Source of the DNA: Cloacibacillus sp. An23
GTDB lineage: Bacteria; Synergistota; Synergistia; Synergistales; Synergistaceae
NCBI RefSeq assembly: GCF_002159945.1
Contig: NZ_NFJQ01000014.1
Location: 1-60,519, forward strand
Direction of reading: 5' to 3'
DNA length: 60,519 nt
The notes under the pieces: model-generated
Databases searched by the model: none
What the model was told of the DNA's origin: nothing
The model's input: the letters and a program-made list of their open reading frames with translations, nothing else
In this document: positions 45,701-50,428 of the stretch, piece after piece
How the letters are laid out: each line of letters starts with the position of its first letter
How positions within the stretch are numbered: the first letter of the stretch is position 1
Program-made: the position numbers and the translations under genes

Positions 45701-46629
45701 TGATACGCATCGCTCGCCGTAAAACTCGCGTCGATGGAGTTGCGGAGCGCGTACCAGCCGCCGAGGTTGGTGTTCATGTTTTGGAGCTGGAAGAGGTCTT
45801 CCACCCACATGTAGCCGTTGGTCGAAGTCTCCGTACCGTTTACGGTAATATCGAACTTTTTCTCGGTCGCTTCCTCATATCCGGTTGTATCGTTATAACC
45901 GTCATACGTGTACCCAAGGACGACGTTGCTCGCGTCGGTCGTCCGTATTTGCAGTTTGCTTGCTTCAAGCGCTTCGCGCTCGCTGTTTTTGTACAGCCTG
46001 TCAGTGTCGAGTACTATCCTGCCGCCGTCGAATGTGACATTGTTGGCGCTGATGATGCTGCCGAGGCTCATGAGTTCGGCGTTGGTGGACGTGTTCAGCC
46101 CGGCTAACTCTCTTCTTATATCAGCGGGGTCTGTCATACCTCTGATGTTGTCTATCGCGCTTGTAATGTCTTTGTTTGTGACGTACAAACTTCCTACGTT
46201 TATCTGCGCGGAGTTGCCTATCTGGACGCCCGCGGGGTTGGCTATGAAGATGTTGCCGCCGAGCGCCGTGAGCTGTCCGTATATTTCGGAGACCGCGCCG
46301 CTGTTGACGAAGTTGACGGAGTTGAGGTCGTTGAAGTTTTGTCCGTTAGCTCCGACAAAGCTCACCGCCGCGTCAGCGCCGATGGAAAAGTCGCCCCATT
46401 TCAGGACGGATGTGTCTCCTGTCTGAGTGAGGGTCAATGTATTGCCGTTGATAGCTTGCTCAATCTGCCCCGCAAAAATCTCAGGCTGTCCCACAACACC
46501 ACCAGGCCCAGTCGGCAGCTGCGTGTTCGCCGGTATCGCGTAGAGCGGCTGCGCGCCGGTGAGCGATGTGAAGCAGAGCAGCACCGCGAACGCTATCACC
46601 CGTTTGAGTTTTTGTTTTCGTTTTATCAT
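36778..46629 (-). CDS. Two-partner-secretion exoprotein (TpsA, FhaB/HMW1-like giant adhesin)
   Basis: A 3283-residue secreted protein. A signal peptide (KRVIAFAVLLCFTSLTGAQ) is followed by the TPS secretion domain (residues ~35-230, with GQLTALGGNIFIANPAGV and LYVTNKDITSAI). Two long stretches of GLUG-type repeats (VGGIAGxNxGTI, roughly residues 380-1220 and 1780-2550) form a predicted beta-helix; between them is a hemagglutinin-like section. The C-terminal ~700 residues carry five MBG/YDG-type units with RTYGD-like motifs. There is no obvious sortase signal or membrane anchor. It should be exported by the TpsB encoded upstream and act in adhesion or aggregation. The ATG follows AAAGGAG. Confidence 0.9.
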   Translation of the reverse strand: MIKRKQKLKRVIAFAVLLCFTSLTGAQPLYAIPANTQLPTGPGGVVGQPEIFAGQIEQAINGNTLTLTQTGDTSVLKWGDFSIGADAAVSFVGANGQNFNDLNSVNFVNSGAVSEIYGQLTALGGNIFIANPAGVQIGNSAQINVGSLYVTNKDITSAIDNIRGMTDPADIRRELAGLNTSTNAELMSLGSIISANNVTFDGGRIVLDTDRLYKNSEREALEASKLQIRTTDASNVVLGYTYDGYNDTTGYEEATEKKFDITVNGTETSTNGYMWVEDLFQLQNMNTNLGGWYALRNSIDASFTASDAYQSGFDGNNTGLGFKPIGIYDGNQSNSHPFYGRFDGLGYDIFGLTIKRPSENYVGLFGYVANDSDERAYVRNFTLNSGSINGRVGVGGAFGMAGDGTVIENIVNTADVTGVLNVGGIIGTISGTAVPDADLTELNNLINIGTVSGGNSVGGIAGYISYASIGGETYNLGNIRGIESSIYSGYNIGGIVGRASNASIGNESGFQIYNQASVTGAYNVGGIVGYLQANTIGNSGVTGSSEVRNVANHGAITATGSDTDTYRYHTGETTDGYIPSGGEFDENSSDNDKLVTVTVAAANAGGIVGASQNARNAKGQNITIKNVLNDGDVTTETRGAGDEEYYISGNVGGIVGSAQNTKIENATNRENNIRGAHNVGGIAGLLYNSSVKYGENDGGDIMATGARDAEGNVVKERVRKVGKDASEEDFIIGNIGGIAGYMYDDVATDAKSTATTFISDSTNRGTVHSQLLDENQVSNPNLIPDTAKAANVGGIAGRVDMRVTQEMADVRPDDTGSASTPEDYMNVTIRHSYNTGDVQGYTGVGGVAGMMYNGSIARSFNMGDITTTRRAGANLEPLNMGGIVGDTTVWTNAQTMIYDVYNAGQIGDETFNLYGRHVGGIVGRLNGDVEKAYNTGDIFNGATTVGGVAGWWFDGDMTNVFNTGNITVRTADEVQVGGIAGAASENGLQVLNNAYNLGTIRAFQDKNDDGDFNPTLVGGIIGRVRGGFGYNNGTGKFNDDGTVINNVYTLGNIYSARADGKGGYNSTSIGLGAIYGMGNDRKDDGTYTYDQNKIKDFTPWFTNANYIKPETGMMGDTDGMFRDLSDGNNRLENQYQELHVNAIDYDDKSDAASYSFKNAISKIDTSDFDAKITGEWRLYDGTPILNVFLPYAEEYFSKNSEEMENYGIQSIQYGTAYNPLMTIVTFDDNAAEKNLTLDWGELGITGTAGLAVYNGNLTLNNFQNNGDHYFGGTIYAGGGLTVNAATGEGFDGTTFVITDDAKLYGSSVTVNTGGRDALISGSVTATGEHGGGNVVIDTGDGADGKAEADIEILGSISSAQAKDTEVQISGISGKENNAWLGNDEEGNEIDWTLLINNPLYSAMPQYSDLYSHIATSAIDDEDSKNGTVGITTGGSVSILLGNMGMGQINSYNDFSVEADDGIYLAAPLNITQGDINLTSSGEMVADFSTEGFASHLTGGFLENFGKNSETNQQINVSGGGDVKIMVDMWVEDDAIHHDGHFDFSKYDGNGTTLKQALDDINVVLDKQDYDGAEAEFDASKYVYVWLSDAYQLKGMQEFIDNNNNSDEDKNAFLGYNFALKNDIDASVINGYEAIGTGTDGFSGVFDGRGFRILGLNVGSADERQTNAGIFDTINGGTVRDLRVYASNFYGTSTAGAIAGVNKGTITNVTTIGNHVEASGGDDVLATVGGTENIYGAAGGIAGVNDNGGTISGSNASDVVIAAGTTDGRQVTAGGIAGINADGGVIGKALEDDDTLDTAGADAYLVTADSAVTASSSNTYSLGGAIGVNMSDAQATLVNSSGVTNGRNGMDAFNVSANVGGVVGVNEGKMVSLYNESIVMAHSNVGGVAGTNNGSITNAVNATSVTSTSDSDGEAAENTGGIAGVNTGTITSGRNAGEVEGVKYVGGMVGSNRKKDDDTGGELQNLSNAIAATVTGNEYVGGIAGTNAGKIASDNQLTNEGTVTGTRYVGGVAGKNTGTIESTDEENFINRATVSGLTYVGGIAGENAEGATITNVTNQTFVLKANESGTAQYFGGIAGTNSGTITNATNENDVTAKGAQYVGGIVGENTGSGTLVGVLTNNGNVTGGSNVGGLAGINKNETLLQGKRNDDGTITRLEVTNTGDVEGTDGTRGSAGGIFYANTGNIWQADLVNMGTVKGNGDYPTGGLFGTNSGAIIDSTLTNSGAVQGNGTTGGLIGENTGAIENSVLTNKTAVTGGDNTGGLIGTNSGDVKNSSLMNEYGATVTGDNNTGGLIGNNTGKIIGGRGTADNGMEYYADKIYNNGTVNGADNTGGLVGNNAAGGSLEAGYNTGVVTGTNNVGGIAGTNAGTIDQVFNTVMTADATAGTQKVTEEIRGTSNVGGLVGSNSGELTNAYNNTTKVTAENGTKGNAVGENSGKIENIYATNDSGNLIGDNNAAENAITNAYSFAVGDDSATKVITGDEQKQRGSYDGFGDVWKFYDGYNTPLLKVFLTEAKYDGENPGFVYNGQDQGLDVNNVLTADGSLNSLLEALKWKNVGQGYLAFGLTQIAATTDDGVFNPNNLGYDIDVHFDIAKAQLNITLDDISRVYGNKTITNNTAAEDGEYHVTNNDGYGFVYGVANGDKELTSEMIAELNGTNGLTFAQTADGAVDNLVPGKTTTNNVDEYEWSASFSLGALSQNYEFVDSASSITVSDGKSTVGKAELHVTLADATHTYGNAAVTNNGGKYTIESGLNLVNGDKDRYGVNDFDVTMTGDGALTGNETGRVTYNAGGDYKWSGTVAGSRGTDINTNYNIIVDGPGQSVVNKADLHVTLDTAERTYGDAALTNNGGKYAIKDDFVLANGDQYGVDDFAVSMTDDGALTGNVTGKVTNDAGGAYMWNGTVSGGDGTDIDRNYNIIVDGPADSVVNKANLTIALGDVERTYGDTTIRDGAYGIAANGVTGLTNGDENGTLGYAGGYETDGSTVIVNGDERTNDVREGGYTWTVAEGSYGSAFTGVDGLTNNYNITVVAGKSTVTPKKVSVSGADAEIVYGNQGGAGFTLTPGSGAVNGLVYGDEVGLNADLSSVGSVNLTGDYEANRDGRVTADVGHYKDNLVFEGLTLTGGKAGNYELENDSVLGGITVTPARLEIAADDQSVVLGTLPVYTGTAPEALGQMLVNGDVLSGFGYEFGLSDALLAGVVGTHPGAIGVIVGGEFYGGGVYDWSRLNGVFANYDVYIVPGSLTVSPLGNYGYIHSDGWDRVRNFRERKAELYFHEGGMEYAENM
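37848..38478 (-). repeat. Two adjacent ~105-residue YDG/MBG repeats within tpsA
   Basis: Two neighbouring units of about 315 bp each encode near-duplicate modules, starting ELHVTLADATHTYGNAAV and DLHVTLDTAERTYGDAAL and ending VDGPGQSVVNK and VDGPADSVVNK. They share phrases such as TNNGGKY, GALTGN and NYNIIVDGP. They are the youngest-looking duplication in the gene and likely vary in number between strains. Confidence 0.7.
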
Positions 46630-46670
46630 TTATGGATTGCTCCTTTCTTCCTTTTGATTCTATATGCCGG

Positions 46671-46727
46671 AGGCCCCGCAGGGTCTGCCCCGCTCCATCG
46701 GGCGCAGAAGATTTGCGGGGCGACGGG
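46671..46727 (+). repeat. Half element (GGAGGCCCCGCA module) in tpsB-tpsA gap
   Basis: GGAGGCCCCGCA ... GGGCGCAGAAGATTTGCGGG-GCGACGG. Stem arms GCCCCGCA (46673-46680) and TGCGGGGC (46714-46721) enclose a 33-nt loop that contains the CAGAAGATT box also present in the other module of the composite element. Confidence 0.75.
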
Positions 46728-46770
46728 GGTGCTCCGCCGCTTGGCTCCTTCGTCCCAGCCTTCCGCGTTC

Positions 46771-46812
46771 CGGGACGGAGGCCCCGCACAAAGGATCTGC
46801 GGGGCGACGGCG
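46771..46812 (+). repeat. Half element (GGAGGCCCCGCA module), second copy
   Basis: CGGGACGGAGGCCCCGCA and TCTGCGGGGCGACGG; stem arms GCCCCGCA (46781-46788) and TGCGGGGC (46798-46805) with a 9-nt loop. It lies directly beside the end of tpsB, 43 bp from the preceding half element, same orientation. Confidence 0.75.
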
Positions 46813-46814
46813 GA

Positions 46815-48485
46815 TTAGAACATCTTGTAGACCTGGAACCATAGGCGGAAGTCGTCGTCGCCTGGCTCCGAGCGGTCGGGGCGGCCGTTTATTTTGCGCG
46901 CGAAGTCGAACTGCGCGTACCAGTCGTTTGGCTTGGTGTAGCGCAGGCCGACGCCCCAGCCGGCGAGGTGGTCTATCTCATTGTTGGGTGTGGCGAGGTT
47001 TTTCGCCGCGCCGACGTCTATGAAGGCCGCGAGCTCGAGGCCGGGGACGCCGACGTTGTAGCGTATCTCTCCCGTGGCGGTGTAGCCGGAGTCGCCGTAG
47101 CCGTCGCCGTTGGCGTAGGCGCGCACGCCGTTTATGCCGCCGAGGAAGAATTGTTCGCTGCCGTCGAGCGCGCGGCTTGCGAGCTGGCCCCTGGCGCGCA
47201 CGCGCGCGTTGAATCTCCCCCAGTACCAGATTTTGAGCATGTCTGCGGTGAGCTTGTGGTAGCCGCCGTCGTAGTAGGCTCCGCCGCCGTCGGTCTTGAT
47301 GTCGCCGTACCAGTAGACGAGGCTGTATTGAAGGAACTGGTTTACGCCGTAGCGGCTGCCGCTCAACCCTATGTGCCAGACGCTCGCGGTTTTGTCGCGC
47401 CCGAAGTCGAATGGGCGCAGTATCTCTTCGCGGAAGCGGTATTCGTCGGTGATGTTTCTGTGGTCGTAGCCGTAGATGAGTGTGAGGCGGTCGGCTTTGC
47501 TCCTGTAGAGCGGGGTGAGGCCGTAGACGCTGAGCCCTTCGGATTCGCCGAGGGAGTCGTAGAGCGAGTTCGGCGTGAATTCATAGTTGGTTTTGCTGTA
47601 GGCGAAGCCGAGGCGCGTGCCGCGCGCGCCTACCGGCATTTCGTAGCGGAGGCTGTAGTTTTTGGTTTCTTCGTTGGTTATCATGCCGCTGACTATTATT
47701 TTGTCGCCGGTGCGGGTGGGGTTGTTTATTTCGGTGTTGAAGCCGTAGCGGTAGCGCCCCGAGTAGTAGCCGCCGCCGTTGTCCGCGTATATGTAGTTGT
47801 TCCACACTTTGCGTTTTTTGACTTCGATGTCTATTTTCGTGGTGCCCGGTTCGGAGCCGGGACGGAGTATGGCGCGCGCCTGTACGCCGGGGAGGTCGTT
47901 GAGGTTGTTTATCGCGGTTTCGAGCCTGCGGTCGGTTATGACGTCGCCGCGTTTGAGGCAGCTCACGTAGCGCTGTAATGTTTTGTCGTAGATGTCGGAT
48001 GAGTTGACGGTTATCTCGACGCCGTCGTAGGAGGCGACGTATATTTTGACTTCGAGCACGCCGTCCACGATCTCCTGTTTCGGTACGACGGCGAGCGGTA
48101 TGGTGTAGCCGCGTTCGCGGCAGTAGTTCGTTATCTCGTCCGTCAGCGACGTGAGTTCACGCACTTTTACGCTGCGCCCGCTGTATTTGCCGAGTATCGC
48201 TTTGAGCTCGCCTTTTTCGTCGAGCACTTCGTAGCCGGTGAGTCTGACGGCCTTCACGAAGAAGGCCGGGTCTTCCGCCGTCCCGGTGTTGCCTTCCTGC
48301 GGAGTTCCCGAGGGCTTCACGTCCGGCTCTTCAACTTCGATATCCGGCGTCCCGGTCCGCATGTACGGAGGGTAGGTGCGCACGGCGTCTTCGTCGAAGG
48401 ACGGCAGGGGCGACGCGCCGAACGCCGGCGGTAAAGAGCAAAGCAGCGACGACATAATGATCAGGATAAAGCAAAGCTTTTTCAA
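46815..48485 (-). CDS. TpsB outer-membrane transporter (ShlB/FhaC/HecB family)
   Basis: About 556 residues: signal peptide (KKLCFILIIMSSLLCSLPPAFG), a proline-rich linker, two POTRA-like domains (first near VKAVRLTGYEVLDEKGE, second near DGVEITVNSSDIYDKTL), then a 16-strand barrel with the NNYIYADNGGGYYSGRYRYG start, GARGTRLGFAYS, the family motif VRAY (GINGVRAYANGDGYGDSGY) and the terminal phenylalanine MF. It exports the TpsA exoprotein. Start is uncertain: the frame runs up to a GTG at 48581 inside a recombination site; the TTG at 48485 gives a clean signal peptide and is chosen. tpsA follows after 185 bp. Confidence 0.85.
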   Translation of the reverse strand: MKKLCFILIIMSSLLCSLPPAFGASPLPSFDEDAVRTYPPYMRTGTPDIEVEEPDVKPSGTPQEGNTGTAEDPAFFVKAVRLTGYEVLDEKGELKAILGKYSGRSVKVRELTSLTDEITNYCRERGYTIPLAVVPKQEIVDGVLEVKIYVASYDGVEITVNSSDIYDKTLQRYVSCLKRGDVITDRRLETAINNLNDLPGVQARAILRPGSEPGTTKIDIEVKKRKVWNNYIYADNGGGYYSGRYRYGFNTEINNPTRTGDKIIVSGMITNEETKNYSLRYEMPVGARGTRLGFAYSKTNYEFTPNSLYDSLGESEGLSVYGLTPLYRSKADRLTLIYGYDHRNITDEYRFREEILRPFDFGRDKTASVWHIGLSGSRYGVNQFLQYSLVYWYGDIKTDGGGAYYDGGYHKLTADMLKIWYWGRFNARVRARGQLASRALDGSEQFFLGGINGVRAYANGDGYGDSGYTATGEIRYNVGVPGLELAAFIDVGAAKNLATPNNEIDHLAGWGVGLRYTKPNDWYAQFDFARKINGRPDRSEPGDDDFRLWFQVYKMF

Positions 48486-48530
48486 TCTTGCACACACACC
48501 TTCGCATCTCAAATATTTATGAACGGCTCC

Positions 48531-48558
48531 GCCGGCCCGATTGCCGCTTAGGGCCGGC
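48531..48558 (-). promoter_or_regulatory. GC hairpin in the tpsB leader
   Basis: A perfect 8-bp stem (GCCGGCCC / GGGCCGGC) with a 12-nt loop lies between recombination site S1 and the tpsB start. No T run follows. It would be in the mRNA leader of any transcript coming from the switch region. Confidence 0.5.
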
Positions 48559-48578
48559 GAATGCGTCAATCCTTTTGT

Positions 48579-48601
48579 CACGTAATTTTGCTTACGTTGC
48601 G
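48579..48601 (-). repeat. Candidate recombination site S1 (inverted)
   Basis: ACGTAATTTTGCTTACGT at 48580-48597 is the exact reverse complement of S2 over 19 bp (48579-48597) and of S3 over 20 bp (48582-48601). The site itself has 6-bp inverted arms (ACGTAA/TTACGT) around a 6-bp asymmetric spacer, the architecture of tyrosine recombinase core sites. Confidence 0.75.
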
Positions 48602-48615
48602 TCCGCGAGTTATTT

Positions 48616-48644
48616 TTGCATAGCCAAGTTGAAACCGATACAAT
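48616..48644 (+). promoter_or_regulatory. Promoter-like sequence pointing away from tpsB
   Basis: TTGCAT and TACAAT with 17-bp spacing, just inside S1. In the sequenced orientation it reads rightward, away from tpsB; inversion of the S1-S2 or S1-S3 segment would make it read toward tpsB. Confidence 0.45.
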
Positions 48645-48872
48645 AAAAACACTGCGTTGCTTTCGTGTTTTTGGGGATTTGGTTCAGATGCGGGCGTGCG
48701 GCGCAGGCGGGTTACAGTCCGCGTGTGAAAGACGGCGCGCGCCAGTCGCCGGACGGGCGGCGTCTGCATTTGGGCAAGTTAGGTCAGCACCTGCCGCCGC
48801 GCCTCTCAGGCGTATGTTGCTTTGAGGTTACTCCGGTATGTGTTCCTTGTAAGCGTTACGGCGTGCAGGGGC

Positions 48873-48891
48873 ACGTAAGCAAAATTACGTG
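48873..48891 (+). repeat. Candidate recombination site S2
   Basis: ACGTAAGCAAAATTACGTG; arms extend to a perfect 8-bp palindrome (GCACGTAA / TTACGTGC) around the spacer GCAAAA. Direct to S3 and inverted to S1. Confidence 0.75.
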
Positions 48892-48921
48892 CGGGGTATA
48901 GACAAAAAAGAGCGTTTTTAT

Positions 48922-48951
48922 ATTATAATGTCCTGTGCGTTTTTATCGCAA
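48922..48951 (-). promoter_or_regulatory. Promoter-like sequence pointing toward tpsB
   Basis: On the minus strand TTGCGA (48951-48946) and TATAAT (48927-48922) are spaced by 18 bp. The -35 touches the outer arm of S3. The -10 is within ATTATAAT, which is self-complementary, and a rightward reading (TAGACA at 48899, TATAAT at 48924, 19-bp gap) is also possible, so direction is uncertain. Confidence 0.5.
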
Positions 48952-48966
48952 CGTAAGCAAAATTAC
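48947..48966 (+). repeat. Candidate recombination site S3, overlapping the recombinase stop
   Basis: CGCAACGTAAGCAAAATTAC, 78 bp from S2 in the same orientation. The recombinase stop codon (48963-48965) lies in its right arm, directly beside the spacer GCAAAA (48957-48962), so strand exchange in the spacer would leave the recombinase reading frame intact. Confidence 0.75.
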
Positions 48967-49802
48967 ATTACCAGCCTCATCCTGTCGAGCTGGCGCCGGT
49001 GCTCGCAGCCGTCGGTCGCTATGTATATGCGCGTCGTCTCTATGCTGCTGTGGCCCAGCAGGTCCGCGAGCTTCGACAAGTCGCGCTCGAGCGCGTAGAA
49101 CGCCTTCGCGAAGAGGTGGCGCAGGTTGTGCGGGAAGACTTTGCTCGCCGCGACGCCGGCCTTCGCGCCTATCTTTTTCATCTCCGCCCATATCCTGTGG
49201 CGGCTTACGGGCTTTCCGTTCTTTCCAGTGAATATGGGGCCGCGCGCCGTTTTGCGCGAGGCGGCGTAGCGCAGCAGTTTTTTAACGAGAGCCGAGGGAA
49301 AGAGTATGCGGCGGCATTTGCCTTTGAGCATTATCTCGGCGCGTCCCGCGCGCGCCGCTTCGACCGTTACGAAGGCTAGCTCGGAGACGCGGATGCCCGT
49401 CGAGCAAATCGTCTCCATCGCGAGGCCTATGCGTTCGTTGTTCTCTCTGCGCGCAGTCTCCACAAGTTTCATGTATTCGCCGCGCGCGAGGTCGCGGCGT
49501 TCCTCGCGAAAGGCGGAGCGCTGGCGCTTGAGGAATTTCGCGCGCCACGCGGCGAGCCCCGCGTGCGTGAGCATCCCGTTGACGGAGGCGAGCATGACGT
49601 TGACGGAGGAGCTCGCGTATTTCCGCGCGACGAGGTGCTCTTTCCAACGCAGTACGGCGGCCTTGTCCAGCAGTTTGCCGTCCGGCAGAAAGTCGTAGAA
49701 GCGCGTAAGGTCGCGCCTGTATTTGTCTATCGTCGCTTCTCCGCGCTCGTCTTCCGCGAGGCGGCGGAGATAGTCTTCTATCATCTGTTTTGTAAGAATC
49801 AT
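48963..49802 (-). CDS. Tyrosine recombinase (XerC/D-like, probable DNA invertase)
   Basis: A 279-residue recombinase with a SAM-like N-terminal core-binding domain (residues ~1-85) and a catalytic domain with the full set R138 (CSTGIRVSEL), K162 or K160 on the beta-hairpin, H225-x-x-R228 (HNLRHL), H251 (LLGHSS) and Y260 (TTRIY). No separate phage or transposon genes flank it. It is codirectional with tpsB and tpsA and sits next to three copies of a candidate core site, the usual layout of invertases that phase-vary surface genes. Chromosome-dimer XerC/D is less likely in this position. Confidence 0.85.
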   Translation of the reverse strand: MILTKQMIEDYLRRLAEDERGEATIDKYRRDLTRFYDFLPDGKLLDKAAVLRWKEHLVARKYASSSVNVMLASVNGMLTHAGLAAWRAKFLKRQRSAFREERRDLARGEYMKLVETARRENNERIGLAMETICSTGIRVSELAFVTVEAARAGRAEIMLKGKCRRILFPSALVKKLLRYAASRKTARGPIFTGKNGKPVSRHRIWAEMKKIGAKAGVAASKVFPHNLRHLFAKAFYALERDLSKLADLLGHSSIETTRIYIATDGCEHRRQLDRMRLVM

Positions 49803-49940
49803 CTGTAAACCGCCCTTTTTTCCGCGCCATGCGGCGCGTTGCTGATGGCTTTATATTACAGGCTGGGAGTGGGAAGAGGGCGGATGCGCCGCAGCCGCGA
49901 TAAAAAATATATCAACCGCTTGCCGCAAAAATAAGCCCGA

Positions 49941-50219
49941 CGTGGTATAGCTGCTCAATCAGCAATAAAGAACGGAGTAATTTATATAGGCGTCGCATCG
50001 GATTTGCCGCGAAGGGTGGGCGTACGCAATAGCCGCGAGCTTAACGGTTTCTCGAGAAAGTACAACGCCGATAAGCCGGTATGGTACAGGTTCTTCGATA
50101 CTATGGAAGAAGCTGTACAAGCAGAAAAACGCATGAAAGAATGGAACCGGGCATGGAAAATAAGAGAAATCGAAAAACTAAACCCGGAGTGGAGAGACCT
50201 CGCCGAAGGAGAACTTTAA
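49941..50219 (+). pseudogene. Decayed GIY-YIG nuclease (URI/UPF0213 type)
   Basis: The C-terminal two thirds are readable from about 49971: NGVIYIGVASDLPRRV, then GFSRKYNADKPVWYRF, EEAVQAEKRMKEWNR and IEKLNPEWRDL, matching the second beta strand, helix and end of small GIY-YIG proteins (~90 residues). The first strand is broken: VYLL-like codons upstream sit in other frames, with a TAG and apparent frameshifts at 49946-49970, and there is no ATG. The helix after the conserved arginine has lost the usual EHK-like residues (reads GVRNSRE). It ends 22 bp before repeat copy III. Confidence 0.7.
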
Positions 50220-50241
50220 ACAAAAAACTAAAATAACAAAT

Positions 50242-50373
50242 TTATGTCATTCAGGCAATCTTCTGGCCTGAATCTCCATCACTGACACCGGGGCTGAATG
50301 AATCGTGACAGCCATGTCAGAAGCTGTCGGGGTTGAGACGGAGGCCCCGCACCGGACATCTGCGGGGCGACGT
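50242..50373 (-). repeat. Composite palindromic repeat element, copy III
   Basis: On the minus strand the right-hand module reads GATGGAGATTCAGGC-CAGAAGATT-GCCTGAATGACA (arms 50249-50256/50266-50273). The other module, on the plus strand, is GACGGAGGCCCCGCA ... TCTGCGGGGCGACG (arms 50344-50351/50361-50368). The ~55-bp spacer aligns with copies I and II. Same orientation as copy II. Confidence 0.75.
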
Positions 50374-50428
50374 TTTATAAAAGGTCAATCGGCTGAAAAA
50401 ACTCCGGCGCCGCGTCCGCAGAAGTTTT

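Larger units (their letters stand above)
48598..48950. other. Putative invertible segment between recombinase and tpsB
   Basis: The 353 bp between S1 and S3 (275 bp between S1 and S2) hold no convincing gene. Two promoter-like patches lie in it, one pointing right near S1 and one readable in both directions between S2 and S3. The central part is GC-rich with short palindromes such as GGCGCGCGCC. Inversion would redirect transcription toward or away from tpsB. Confidence 0.6.

Noticed and set aside
36811-46107. Long plus-strand open frames opposite tpsA (up to about 740 codons)
   Set aside because: They mirror the repetitive codon pattern of the real minus-strand gene and lack starts, ribosome sites and family features.
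48616-48901. Short rightward reading frames of 69-78 residues inside the putative invertible segment
   Set aside because: No ribosome site, arginine/cysteine-rich translation and no family resemblance; they are explained by GC-rich filler between the sites.
48963-49802. Recombinase as a prophage or integron integrase
   Set aside because: No phage, att-tRNA, cassette or attC-like structures are near; the sites and position fit a local invertase better.
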